Of a stretch of 43,269 nucleotides of DNA, positions 25,777 through 33,234 are shown in pieces. Each line of letters begins with the position of its first letter. The stretch's first letter is position 1. The notes under the pieces were generated by a model that was not told where the DNA came from, searched no databases, and saw only the letters and a program-made list of their open reading frames with translations. The DNA is taken from positions 241,480 through 284,748 of the forward strand of contig UBYX01000012.1 in the NCBI GenBank assembly GCA_900469955.1, read 5' to 3'. The position numbers and the translations under genes are program-made. This DNA is from Hyphomicrobiales bacterium (GTDB lineage Bacteria > Pseudomonadota > Alphaproteobacteria > Rhizobiales > Rhizobiaceae).

Positions 25777-26811
25777 ATGGCAGTTCTGGTAACAGGCGGT
25801 GCAGGTTACATCGGCAGCCACATGGCCTGGGCTTTGCTCGATGCCGGGGAAGAGGTCGTTGTCCTCGACAGGCTCTCGACGGGTTTCCGCTGGGCGGTTC
25901 CGGGAGAGGCGCGTTTTTATCTCGGCGATGTCGGCGACCGTGCGGTCCTTCAGCAGATCTTCGCGGAAAACCACATCGACGCCATCCTGCATTTCGCGGG
26001 CTCCATCGTCGTGCCCCAGTCTGTCGCCCAGCCTTTGGATTACTATGAAAACAACACCGGAAATACCCGACTGCTCGCGGCAGCCGCGGTCGAAGCCGGC
26101 ATTCGCCATTTCGTCTTTTCGTCCACTGCCGCCGTCTACGGAGACCAGAAAGACGACGCGCCGGTGCTCGAAAGCGCCTCCTTGCAGCCAAAAAATCCCT
26201 ATGGCCAATCCAAGCTGATGTCTGAGATGATGCTGCGCGACGCTGCTATGGCTCATGACTTCCGGTTTGTGGCTCTTCGCTACTTCAATGTCGCCGGCGC
26301 GGATCCGCTAGGGCGGACGGGGTTATCGACCGAGGGCGCGACGCATCTCATCAAGATCGCCTGCGAGGCAGGGCTCGGCAAGCGGCGCGGTGTCGATGTT
26401 TACGGAACGGACTACCCGACGCCGGATGGTACGGGCATTCGTGACTACATTCACGTTTCTGATCTGGTGGACGCGCATCTCAAGGCGCTAAGTTATCTGC
26501 GCCGTGGCGGCGAGCCCCTGATCGCCAATTGCGGATATGGCCGCGGCTATTCTGTCCTGGAGGTTCTGCAGACCGTAATGCGGGTCGGGGGACGGAAATT
26601 TGAAATCCGCTTTGGCCCCCGCCGTCCCGGCGATGCGGCGAGCGTGGTAGCCAATTCGACCTTGGCGCGTCGGCTGCTCGACTGGACGCCACGCCATGAC
26701 AGCCTGGACCTCATCGTCGAGACTGCGATAGCCTGGGAGAGAGGCTTGGCTTCTCGCAAGGCCGAGGATCTTCGGTCTCTGCAGCACCGACTGGCTGCCG
26801 TCCGGTTCTAG
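25777..26811 (+). CDS. galE: UDP-glucose 4-epimerase
   Basis: The 344-residue extended SDR interconverts UDP-glucose and UDP-galactose. The NAD motif GGAGYIG is at 7-13, the serine/threonine segment FSSTAAVYG at 114-122 and the catalytic pair Y142/K146 in NPYGQSK. The C-terminal substrate part has RYFNVAGAD, GTGIRDYIHVSDL and a closing FGPRRPGDAASVVA. Length matches GalE/ExoB (330-350). In rhizobia this activity feeds galactose into exopolysaccharide and lipopolysaccharide; no such cluster is next to it here. ATG 25777 has only a modest ribosome site. galE paralogues are common, so its pathway is not fixed. Confidence 0.92.
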   Translation: MAVLVTGGAGYIGSHMAWALLDAGEEVVVLDRLSTGFRWAVPGEARFYLGDVGDRAVLQQIFAENHIDAILHFAGSIVVPQSVAQPLDYYENNTGNTRLLAAAAVEAGIRHFVFSSTAAVYGDQKDDAPVLESASLQPKNPYGQSKLMSEMMLRDAAMAHDFRFVALRYFNVAGADPLGRTGLSTEGATHLIKIACEAGLGKRRGVDVYGTDYPTPDGTGIRDYIHVSDLVDAHLKALSYLRRGGEPLIANCGYGRGYSVLEVLQTVMRVGGRKFEIRFGPRRPGDAASVVANSTLARRLLDWTPRHDSLDLIVETAIAWERGLASRKAEDLRSLQHRLAAVRF

Positions 26812-26840
26812 GGTTCCACGAGAACGCCAAAATTTTAACT

Positions 26841-26865
26841 GGAACCTCCTCCGCTTTGTTCGGTT
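26841..26865 (+). promoter_or_regulatory. EcfG/RpoE2-type promoter match
   Basis: GGAAC (26841-26845), 15 bases, then CGGTT (26861-26865), equivalent to GGAAC-N18-TT, the form I recall for the Sinorhizobium RpoE2 regulon. It lies 58 bases before the exported-protein start at 26924. The same spacing and CGGTT box recur at 29882 and 30131. Confidence 0.6.
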
Positions 26866-26890
26866 GGGTCCGTGTAGGCAAAACAAACCT

Positions 26891-26909
26891 ACCGGCTCAG
26901 CCGGTTTTT
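26891..26909 (+). terminator. Hairpin with U-run directly before a ribosome site
   Basis: ACCGGC and GCCGGT form a 6-bp stem around TCA, followed by TTTT, ending one base before the TGGAGG ribosome site of the 26924 gene. It may terminate galE transcripts, but it also lies within the leader expected from the 26841-26865 promoter, so it could act as an attenuator. Both roles are inferred. Confidence 0.4.
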
Positions 26910-26923
26910 ATGGAGGAATCCCA

Positions 26924-27253
26924 ATGAATTCCAAGCTTTTTACCGTAACCCTTCTCTCCCTCGGCCTGGCTACCAGCGCCTTCGCCCAATCGGGAACTGG
27001 GGGTGGCAACCTCGGTTCGGGTTCGCAGCAGCAGGGAGGCAGTGACGACGCCAACCGGGTATTGGATCCGAATGCCACCAACAGCACGACAGGCGGTAGC
27101 AGCGCCGGCAGCGGCACCGCCGACACCCGCACCAACTGCGCGCCGAACCTGCGGACCCAGGGCTCTGCTTCGACGCCGGACGCCACAGGCAGTGCTTCCA
27201 CCTCGGCAGGAGAAGCCGGAGCCAACACGAACGGTCAGTCCAGCGACTGCTAA
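26924..27253 (+). CDS. Small exported Gly/Ser/Thr/Asn-rich protein
   Basis: The 109-residue product has a Sec signal peptide (about 1-21, ending SAFA before QSGTGG). The mature part is low complexity, rich in Gly, Ser, Thr and Asn, with two cysteines (NCAPN near the middle and the C-terminal Cys) that could form a disulfide. The start at 26924 follows GGAGG; the extended frame upstream has no site. It is framed by an EcfG-type promoter match at 26841 and a strong terminator at 27273, so it is a single-gene unit. Function is unknown; an envelope or secreted stress protein is inference. No related domain was recognised. Confidence 0.8.
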   Translation: MNSKLFTVTLLSLGLATSAFAQSGTGGGNLGSGSQQQGGSDDANRVLDPNATNSTTGGSSAGSGTADTRTNCAPNLRTQGSASTPDATGSASTSAGEAGANTNGQSSDC

Positions 27254-27272
27254 GTTATAAGGACTCGCTACG

Positions 27273-27300
27273 AAAAAGGCCGGCAGAGACCGGCCTTTTT
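27273..27300. terminator. Rho-independent terminator after the exported-protein gene
   Basis: A perfect 11-bp stem (AAAAAGGCCGG, loop CAGAGA, CCGGCCTTTTT), followed by one further T. The A and T ends make it functional in both directions. It closes the 26924 unit 20 bases after its stop. Confidence 0.85.
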
Positions 27301-27375
27301 TCTGTCGGGTCAGTTGGTCGCATGGAGATTTTAGGAATTTGGCGCTAGCGAGAGCCGTCCCCACGTCGGTATCTC

Positions 27376-28139
27376 ATGCGCTGCCTCTTCTCTTTCCTGT
27401 GCCTTACGTTCCTGGCCTTTGCCGCGAGCGCCGAAAATCAGCCTGCTCGGCCAACTGCGCAGGGTCCCAGATTGATCGAGCCTCGCCTGCACGTGGCTCG
27501 CTCCGGCGTTGCAACCCATCCTCGAGTGGCACTGACCTTCGATGCCTGCATGGGCGAAGCGGACGAGCGGATTCTCTCCGTTCTCGTGCGGGAAAGAATT
27601 CCCGCCACGATTTTCGTCACGGCGCGCTGGATCAGAAGAAACCCGCAGGCGGTGAACATCTTCCTGCAGAATCTCGATCTCTTCGAACTGGAAAACCACG
27701 GCCAGAACCATGTACCGGCAGTGGATGTGCCAACCTCCATCTATGGTATTGCCGCGGCCGGTTCGCCGGAGGCCGTCCGGCAGGAAGTGGCCGGGGGAGC
27801 GGAGGCGATGTTGGCGGCGGGCTTTGCCCAGCCGCATTGGTTCCGCGGCTCCACCGCAAAATACGATCTTTCCGCGATACGCCAGATCCGGGCATGGGAT
27901 ACCGGATCGCTGGTTATTCGTTGAATGGCGATGGCGGGTCCCTGCTCGATGCCAATACAGCCCTGAAACGTATTGCGGCCGCGAAGGATGGCGACGTGAT
28001 ACTGGCCCACATCAATCAGCCGACCCACGCGGCCGGCGAAGGCGTTTCGCATGCGCTTCTTACACTCAAGGGCAGAGGGTTCGAGTTTGTCCGGCTCTCG
28101 GACGTGAGCGGAACCGGTGACGACGGCACCACGCATTAG
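27376..28139 (+). pseudogene. Polysaccharide deacetylase family gene, split by a one-base frameshift
   Basis: The frame from ATG 27376 encodes a signal peptide (about 1-19), then polysaccharide deacetylase segments: ALTFDACMGEADE (motif 1), ELENHGQNH (motif 2) and HWFRGSTAKYD (motif 3). It then runs into a stop at 27924. The family sequence continues in another frame from 27894: MGYRIAGYSLNGDGG, DGDVILAHINQP (motif 5) and RGFEFVRL, ending at 28139. The join reads QIRA/MGYR if one A is restored near 27894, where GGGCATGGGA replaces the expected GGGCAATGGGA. The restored protein would be about 254 residues, a normal length. Either the gene is a recent pseudogene or this is a base-calling error. 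The broken product lacks motif 5. Confidence 0.85.
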
Positions 28140-28162
28140 TACCTGGGCTGAACTTGAACGGT

Positions 28163-28188
28163 AAAGAGGGGCGCGGACGCCCCTCTTT
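28163..28188. terminator. Bidirectional terminator between convergent genes
   Basis: A perfect 11-bp stem (AAAGAGGGGCG, loop CGGA, CGCCCCTCTTT) lies between the ends of the deacetylase gene and the leftward DUF1236 gene. The T-rich arms serve either strand. Confidence 0.75.
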
Positions 28189-28214
28189 GAATAGTCGCTC
28201 GAATTTTTTTAGTC

Positions 28215-28613
28215 CTAGCGAACGATCTGGACCACCGTACGGGTCTGCGGATCGACGATCACTCGCTGCTGGTTGACGACCGCATAGGAATATTGCGGAG
28301 AATCCGGAATGGGGGTCAGCACGACAGCCGACGGGATCGGCTTGCCCACGACGATCCTTTCCTGCACGACAACAGGATCGGCCGGAAGCGGAGCCTGTTC
28401 GACATAGCTGACGACACGCTGCGGCGGCGGGTCGATCGCGGTGCCGGCGATGGCGCCTACAACGCCGCCGACTGCTGCACCGACCGGACCGCCCACGATT
28501 GCGCCGGTAACGGCGCCGCCGGCTGCGCCATTGACAGTGCCCTGCTGGGCCGAAGCGGCCGGAGCGAGCAGGCCCAGGGCAATGGCGGAAAGAACGATGA
28601 TCTTGGTATTCAT
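28215..28613 (-). CDS. DUF1236-domain exported protein with glycine zipper
   Basis: The 132-residue product has a signal peptide (about 1-22, ASAQQ). A glycine/alanine-zipper segment (about 25-60, GAAGGAVTGAIVGGPVGAAVGG) can pack in a membrane. The C-terminal DUF1236 module contains the pattern YSYAVVNQQRVIVDPQTRTVVQIV. ATG 28613 follows AAGGAG. It is the third gene of a leftward group after another DUF1236 protein and a tiny membrane protein, with a 63-base gap. DUF1236 proteins are common in Rhizobiales and have no defined biochemical role; a periplasmic or outer-membrane stress role is inference. Confidence 0.85.
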   Translation of the reverse strand: MNTKIIVLSAIALGLLAPAASAQQGTVNGAAGGAVTGAIVGGPVGAAVGGVVGAIAGTAIDPPPQRVVSYVEQAPLPADPVVVQERIVVGKPIPSAVVLTPIPDSPQYSYAVVNQQRVIVDPQTRTVVQIVR

Positions 28614-28676
28614 GACAATTCTCCTTTGTATGTTCGAGAATGGCTGCCTTCCGCCGCTTTCCCGGGGAGGTCGGGC

Positions 28677-28865
28677 CTATTTGGTGACGGGTTCAAGCCC
28701 TTCGACTTTCGGCAGGCTCACGTCGATATTGACGTCTCGGTCTCCGAGATAACCGCTCGCATACAGAATAAACCCGCCAGCGATGACGACGATCAGGAGG
28801 ATGGCGGCAACGGCCCAGCCGCCGCCGCTATCTCTGTTGATCACTGTAGGTTCGCGGTCTCTCAT
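28677..28865 (-). CDS. Small single-pass membrane protein
   Basis: The 62-residue protein has a charged N-terminus (MRDREPTVINRD), one transmembrane helix at about 17-38 (WAVAAILLIVVIAGGFILYASG) and a short C-terminal tail with the repeated pattern VNIDVSLP. The tail resembles the VDIDIDVSVGVAVP stretch of the neighbouring DUF1236 protein. It starts 22 bases after that gene ends and has an AGGAA ribosome site, so the two are probably cotranscribed. Rhizobial genomes carry similar short proteins with DSGGGW before the helix. Function unknown. Confidence 0.78.
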   Translation of the reverse strand: MRDREPTVINRDSGGGWAVAAILLIVVIAGGFILYASGYLGDRDVNIDVSLPKVEGLEPVTK

Positions 28866-28887
28866 GGTTGGTTCCTACGAACGGGCG

Positions 28888-29685
28888 TTATCCGGCTAGA
28901 ATGTAGACGACCTCATGGGTCCTCGGCTCGACGATGATAATCCGGCCGTCGGCGAGCACGAAGTATTCGTAGCCGCGATAGGCGGGGACGATTTCGATGA
29001 TACGCGGCGGCAGCGGATGGAATTCCACCGTGGTAGGCACGGCGACGCCGACACTCACATCGATGTCGATATCGACAGGCTCAACCTTGTTCTCGACCAG
29101 GATGCTGCGGATTTCGGTCCTCTGCTCCGTCGAGACGTTGATGCTGCCCGTGGTTTCGTTCGAGGGAGCACTTGTCGCTGCCTGGTTCGAATCCTTCTTC
29201 TGCTCAGTATTGTTCTGGCCGGCGGTGTCAGTGGTTTTTGCAGCGTCCGACTGAGTGCCTGCGGCGGTCGAACTGCCGCTCTGGTCGGCCTGACCCGCGG
29301 GCTTCTGCTGCGCAGTATCGTCACTACGCGGCTTCTTTGGATCGCTGCTTTCCGCATTCTGGGCATCAGCCGGTTTTTGCTGGCCGGCACTTTCGCCCTT
29401 CGGCTTCACTTGAGGATCAGCTGCTTGGCTCTGTGCGTTCTGGCTGCCGGCGTTTCCGGAGGCTGACGGCTGTTGCGTCGTAGCGCCCATATCCTGGGAC
29501 TGACCCGCGGTGCCGCTCTGCGGCGCCTTCGCATCCGAATCCTGGGCGCTGGAACCCTTGCGGGGAAGGATCGGAGCGCCTGTACCGCTCTGGCTTTCCT
29601 GCGCGTACACGACTGCCGGTACCACCGACAGCGTCGATCCGGCCAAAAGCGCAATCGCGAGCGTGCGTTTCATAAAGGCCTTCAT
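28888..29685 (-). CDS. DUF1236-domain exported protein with long disordered linker
   Basis: The 265-residue product has a signal peptide (about 1-29, ending VVYAQ). A long low-complexity region of about 140 residues rich in Gln, Ser, Ala, Asp and Lys follows, then a C-terminal DUF1236 module (about 175-265) with VDIDIDVSVGVAVP and YEYFVLADGRIIIVEPRTHEVVYIL. ATG 29685 follows GAGGAAA; the frame upstream to 30045 is not used. An exact EcfG-type promoter (29756-29780) lies 71 bases upstream. It heads a leftward group with the small membrane protein and the second DUF1236 gene. The disordered stretch suggests a periplasm- or peptidoglycan-spanning spacer; that is inference. Confidence 0.85.
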   Translation of the reverse strand: MKAFMKRTLAIALLAGSTLSVVPAVVYAQESQSGTGAPILPRKGSSAQDSDAKAPQSGTAGQSQDMGATTQQPSASGNAGSQNAQSQAADPQVKPKGESAGQQKPADAQNAESSDPKKPRSDDTAQQKPAGQADQSGSSTAAGTQSDAAKTTDTAGQNNTEQKKDSNQAATSAPSNETTGSINVSTEQRTEIRSILVENKVEPVDIDIDVSVGVAVPTTVEFHPLPPRIIEIVPAYRGYEYFVLADGRIIIVEPRTHEVVYILAG

Positions 29686-29755
29686 GATGTTTCCTCTATT
29701 GTTTTTTGTGTATTTTCGTCTCCGAAGCTCCGCACGAACTCCGATACGCTTCTTC

Positions 29756-29780
29756 AACGCCGTCTGAAGGACCCCGTTCC
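29756..29780 (-). promoter_or_regulatory. EcfG/RpoE2-type promoter for the DUF1236 group
   Basis: Read leftward, GGAAC (29780-29776), 16 bases, CGTT (29759-29756): an exact fit to the recalled consensus GGAAC-N16/17-CGTT, 71 bases before the 29685 start. Confidence 0.65.
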
Positions 29781-29881
29781 TGCTTTGGGCTTCAGTCGGG
29801 CCGAGAAGGGACTTCAGTCCCATGGCCTCTGGGCCTTTTGTCCGATTGACCGGCGCAAAGGTCCAGGGGGGATGAAATCGC

Positions 29882-29906
29882 GGAACCATCCGTCTATCAT
29901 ACGGTT
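29882..29906 (+). promoter_or_regulatory. EcfG/RpoE2-type promoter for the 30-residue gene
   Basis: GGAAC (29882-29886), 15 bases, CGGTT (29902-29906). Same spacing and box as at 26841 and 30131. The ATG of the tiny gene is 28 bases further, giving a leader of about 20 bases. Confidence 0.6.
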
Positions 29907-29934
29907 GGCCCGGAGCTTCTTCAGGAGGTTCCGC

Positions 29935-30027
29935 ATGGACAACAGCGTGTTGCAGGCCCGGTGGCTGCTTATTCCCGTGGCTGGGCTTTTTATCGTCGTC
30001 ACTGCGTTGGGGGCGCTCGCTGGCTAA
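29935..30027 (+). CDS. 30-residue single-helix membrane microprotein
   Basis: A 30-codon frame begins at ATG 29935 behind a perfect AGGAGG site (6 bases spacing). The product starts MDNSVLQARW and continues as one hydrophobic helix (LLIPVAGLFIVVTALGALAG) to the stop. An EcfG-type promoter match at 29882-29906 and an intrinsic terminator at 30086-30121 make it a complete, isolated transcription unit of roughly 200 bases. No family is recognised; the layout resembles small stress-induced inner-membrane peptides. It is too short for routine gene calling and may be unannotated in relatives. Expression is inferred, but promoter, ribosome site, frame and terminator all agree. Confidence 0.65.
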   Translation: MDNSVLQARWLLIPVAGLFIVVTALGALAG

Positions 30028-30085
30028 CGAGAAAAAGAATTTCAAGATTACTGCGCAACATCGGTCCCTTTCAGCGCAGAATCTG

Positions 30086-30121
30086 GCCCGCCGATCGTTT
30101 CAGGCGACCGGCGGGCTTTTT
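30086..30121 (+). terminator. Rho-independent terminator of the microprotein unit
   Basis: GCCCGCCGATCG (30086-30097) pairs with CGACCGGCGGGC (30105-30116) with one mismatch around a 7-base loop, followed by TTTTT. It is rightward and lies between the 30-residue gene and the next EcfG-type promoter. Confidence 0.82.
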
Positions 30122-30130
30122 GCCGAAATC

Positions 30131-30155
30131 GGAACCATGAAGGGGATATCCGGTT
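30131..30155 (+). promoter_or_regulatory. EcfG/RpoE2-type promoter for the Asn-Gly repeat protein
   Basis: GGAAC (30131-30135), 15 bases, CGGTT (30151-30155), immediately after the terminator at 30086-30121. The start at 30210 is 55 bases downstream. Confidence 0.6.
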
Positions 30156-30209
30156 TCATCGCCATGACGGAAGCGAGAGATCTAGACAGAATAATGTCAG
30201 GAGTTGCAG

Positions 30210-30779
30210 ATGGCCCCGCGTAAGATCACGGCCTTTGGCACGACATTCACGGCGATTGCCCTCGCTATCATGCCGCTTCAGGTGGCAACCGATTCACATG
30301 GCCTGCCCTACGTCACGTCGCTGTTTGCCTCGGCTCAAAATGACAACGGTGGCGGCAATGGCAATGGCGGCGGCAACGGCAACGATGGCGGCAACGGCAA
30401 CGGGAACGATAGTGGCAATTCCGGAGGAAACGGAAACGGCTCAGGCAACGGAAACGGTTCCGAAAACGGTGGTGGCGCCAGCAATGGAAATGGAAACGGG
30501 AATGGTTCGTCTGCCGGCTCAGCCCAGGGAACCGGAACGGGTGCCGGATCCACGTCCGCGACCAACCCTTCGGCAAGTAAATCGGCACCGGCCTCGTCGA
30601 GGGCCGCCGAGGTTCGGGTGGACCCCCGCAGTTCCTCGATCACGGTCCGCCATGGCAACGGGGCGACAGAAAAGCTTTCCGGCGGCCGTTACGAGATGCG
30701 CGATTCCCGTTCGAGGACGATCGTCAACCGCGCCGCCACGCCGTCGGATGCTTCGCGCCTAAAGTCGTTCGGTCGCTGA
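30210..30779 (+). CDS. Secreted Asn-Gly repeat protein
   Basis: The 189-residue product has a signal-like N-terminus (about 1-42; hydrophobic [12 protein letters not shown], then a possible cleavage after FASAQ). A low-complexity block of about 65 residues made of NG/GGN/GNG units follows (30346-30520 in DNA), then a Ser/Ala-rich linker. The C-terminus is a compact charged region ([37 protein letters not shown]). ATG 30210 follows AGGAG at 6 bases. An EcfG-type promoter match lies upstream. The last 21 bases overlap the end of the convergent response-regulator gene. Function unknown; repeats of this kind may change length by slippage. Confidence 0.78.
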   Translation: MAPRKITAFGTTFTAIALAIMPLQVATDSHGLPYVTSLFASAQNDNGGGNGNGGGNGNDGGNGNGNDSGNSGGNGNGSGNGNGSENGGGASNGNGNGNGSSAGSAQGTGTGAGSTSATNPSASKSAPASSRAAEVRVDPRSSSITVRHGNGATEKLSGGRYEMRDSRSRTIVNRAATPSDASRLKSFGR

Positions 30780-31421
30780 GCGCTGATCCGTGGCGTCGCG
30801 AAGCGTGAGCGCCGCTTCCGTTCGGTTGGACACTTTCAGCTTCGACAGGATCCGGGTCATGTGGTGCTTGACCGTCTTCTCGTGAAGGTCGAGTTCACGG
30901 GCCACCCTTTTGTTGCTGAGCCCCGAAGCGACCAGAGTCAGCACCTCCTGCTCGCGCTCCGTCAGTTCCGCCAGCGGATCGGGTTTTTCAGTTTCCGCCG
31001 GTGCGGAGAGGCCGGCGATAAGCTTGGCGGAAAGAGCCGGTGACACATAGCTTTCGCCGGCTGCGACGGTCGTAACGACATCGGCAAGCGCTCTCGATCC
31101 CACCCCTTTCAGCACATATCCTTTTGCGCCGAGCTTGATCGCCTTGGCGATGTCGTCGCTTGCTTCCGAGACGGTGAGCATCACGATTTTAAGCGCAGGA
31201 CAGATATCGAGCGCTTCGGCAATCGCATCCAGGCCGTTCCCGGGCATGGAAATGTCCATCAGCATGACGTCGGGACAGATCTCCCGCACGATCCGGATGG
31301 CGTCGTCCTTCGATCCGCCTTCTCCAACCATTTCCAAACCTTCGATTTCACCGAGGCTGCGGGTCACGCCCTCCCGGAATAAAGGGTGGTCGTCAACAAC
31401 GGCAATTTTGACTGCTGTCAT
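30759..31421 (-). CDS. NarL/LuxR-type response regulator
   Basis: The 220-residue regulator has a receiver domain with acidic pocket D10/D11, phospho-acceptor D56 (MLMDISMP) and K in GYVLKG. A LuxR-type helix-turn-helix follows (about 153-210: [35 protein letters not shown]). Its ATG shares one base with the stop of the kinase gene (TGATG), so the pair is translationally coupled. The substitution KRVARELD for the usual KEIAREL in the helix-turn-helix is slightly unusual. The targets are not evident; the adjacent envelope genes are candidates. Confidence 0.94.
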   Translation of the reverse strand: MTAVKIAVVDDHPLFREGVTRSLGEIEGLEMVGEGGSKDDAIRIVREICPDVMLMDISMPGNGLDAIAEALDICPALKIVMLTVSEASDDIAKAIKLGAKGYVLKGVGSRALADVVTTVAAGESYVSPALSAKLIAGLSAPAETEKPDPLAELTEREQEVLTLVASGLSNKRVARELDLHEKTVKHHMTRILSKLKVSNRTEAALTLRDATDQRSATERL

Positions 31422-32842
31422 CAGGCCTGCTCCATTTCCTGCACGTTCAGGGACATCCTGACCCTGGTTCCGTTTTTCGATGTTGAAATCTCAAAGGTGC
31501 CGCCGAGGCTCTCGATCCTTTCCCTGAGACCGGCGAGCCCCAGTCCTTCCGGGCGCGCAGTCGCCGGATCGAAGCCCGGACCTCCGTCGGAGACCTCGAT
31601 CACCACATTGCTGCTCTCGAATGTCTGCCGCACGCTTTGGCCGACGCCGCCGCCATGCCGAAAACCGTTATTAAGGGCTTCCTGAACAAACCGATAGATG
31701 CAGATCTTTGCCGCAGGAGAAGGTGGATGCCGGCTCTCCGACATCGATAGAGTGACTTCCGAGCCAGTTCTCTGACGATGCGCCGTAACGGCGCGGGAAA
31801 GCACGTCCGGCAGTTCTGCCGCCTCGATTTGCGGCAAGACAAGGCCGGTGCAGATGCTGCGGATCTCGTCCATGGCTTCGTCCAGCCGCGCCTTGATCGT
31901 CGAGACCTCCTCTTCCCGGGCGCTTGGCGGAGTTGCCGGATCGGTGAGCACCTTGCTGTCCACCCGTAACGCCGCATAGGCGACGAGTTGTGCTGGGCCA
32001 TCATGCAGGTCGGCGCCGAGGCGGCGCAGATAGCTTTCATTGAGCGCGGTCGCCCGCCGCGAGGCGCGCTGTGCGCGGGCATGCAGCGCCCTGTTTTGCG
32101 AAAGCAGTTCCGAAAGTTCGGCCACCCGCTGGGTCAGGGCCTGCCGCTGATTGTCGATGATGCGGCTTCCGCGAAATACAATCGCCGAGAGGATAAGGAA
32201 GAAAGCCACGGTGACGCCTGCGACCGCAAGCCAGCTCCTCAGTTGCGCCTGATGCAGGCTGGTTTCAAAATCCTGGGCGGCTTCATAAAACTCGGAAACT
32301 GCCACGACCTCGCCGGACCAGGGCTGAAGGATAGGATTGTAGATTTCGAGAAGGGGAATGCCCTTCGATCGCTCGAATTCGCTTTCCAGATCCTCGACCG
32401 GCCCATATCGCGCTACCATCTGGCCGGAAAATGCCGCTTTCAGATCACCGCTGGGCTCGAACCGCTTGCCGATCATGCCCTTGTCGGTGGAGTAAAGGAG
32501 CGTCCCGTCATTGCGCCAGAGCCGGAAGGATATGACCTTGCCGCCCAGCGCACCCTGCCCAAAGGTCTCGTCCAGCGCTCGGGTCGTCACATCATCCAGC
32601 GTCCTGCTGGTTTTCATGTCGGGGAGCAGCGGTGCGATGATGCTGTCGACGTAGAGCGCCGTCGATGCGGCGGAATTGCGGGTTACGGCAGCTTCGATGA
32701 GGCTTGTGACGTACGCTCCAACAAGCAGCATGGCGCAGAAGGAGACGAGCCCGCCCGCGAGAAGAAATTGCCGGGCAAGCGATTGATCGTTCCAGTGATT
32801 GAGAATTCCACTTATTCGCACGAGACACCGGTCATCGTTCAA
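31421..32842 (-). CDS. Sensor histidine kinase, HisKA_3 (NarX/DegS-like) class
   Basis: The 473-residue kinase has two transmembrane helices (about 27-49 and 205-224) enclosing a periplasmic sensor region of about 155 residues. It has no recognisable CHASE or PAS signature but a Cache-like predicted pattern. The cytoplasmic part carries a coiled coil, the HisKA_3 box with H280 ([14 protein letters not shown]) and a HATPase with [21 protein letters not shown] and [16 protein letters not shown]. This kinase class pairs with NarL-type regulators, as found directly downstream. The signal is unknown. Upstream is an intergenic gap of about 160 bases without a clear promoter. Confidence 0.93.
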   Translation of the reverse strand: MNDDRCLVRISGILNHWNDQSLARQFLLAGGLVSFCAMLLVGAYVTSLIEAAVTRNSAASTALYVDSIIAPLLPDMKTSRTLDDVTTRALDETFGQGALGGKVISFRLWRNDGTLLYSTDKGMIGKRFEPSGDLKAAFSGQMVARYGPVEDLESEFERSKGIPLLEIYNPILQPWSGEVVAVSEFYEAAQDFETSLHQAQLRSWLAVAGVTVAFFLILSAIVFRGSRIIDNQRQALTQRVAELSELLSQNRALHARAQRASRRATALNESYLRRLGADLHDGPAQLVAYAALRVDSKVLTDPATPPSAREEEVSTIKARLDEAMDEIRSICTGLVLPQIEAAELPDVLSRAVTAHRQRTGSEVTLSMSESRHPPSPAAKICIYRFVQEALNNGFRHGGGVGQSVRQTFESSNVVIEVSDGGPGFDPATARPEGLGLAGLRERIESLGGTFEISTSKNGTRVRMSLNVQEMEQA

Positions 32843-33005
32843 TCATGATGGCGCAAAGCACGCCGATGCCCCGCAACGCGCGAAGGCCCAACTTGTTGCA
32901 TGGGTCGGTAGAGGATTATGTCACGCGAGGCTGGGGAAGAACAGGAAGGCAATCTCGAATGCTCATCGCTGGGCCGGACAATACGGGGCATATTTCCGGG
33001 GGGAA

Positions 33006-33080
33006 TGGTGCTGCTAGAGAGATTTGAACTCTCGGCCTCTCCCTTACCAAGGGAGTGCTCTACCCCTGAGCTATAGCAGC
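33006..33080 (-). tRNA. tRNA-Thr (GGT)
   Basis: Read leftward, the sequence folds as a standard tRNA: acceptor GCTGCTA/TAGCAGC, D-arm AGCTCAGGGGTAGAGC, anticodon arm CTCCC-TTGGTAA-GGGAG with anticodon GGT (threonine, ACC/ACT), and T-arm GAGAG-TTCAAAT-CTCTC. Discriminator A is followed by an encoded CCA (33006-33008). No integrase or attachment-site duplication was seen next to it. Confidence 0.97.
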
Positions 33081-33234
33081 ATTTGGCCGGCGCGAAATGT
33101 CCGCGTCGTCGGCGAGGGGCCTATTGCCATAGGTTCATCGGCAGCGCAAGCCGCAAATTCGAAGTTCTTTTCTCCGGATGGGGAAAACATGGCCATGGCT
33201 TTCGCCGAAGCGGCTTTTTCGCTATGGAAAAATC

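Noticed and set aside
27376..28139. Programmed ribosomal frameshift in the deacetylase gene
   Set aside because: The shift site has no slippery heptamer or downstream structure; a single lost A explains the sequence more simply.
30346..30520. CRISPR-like array
   Set aside because: The short repeats are in-frame codons for Asn and Gly within an exported protein; there are no spacers of constant length.
33006..33080. tRNA-Thr as integration site of a genomic island
   Set aside because: No integrase gene, no duplicated tRNA 3' end and normal housekeeping genes on one side.
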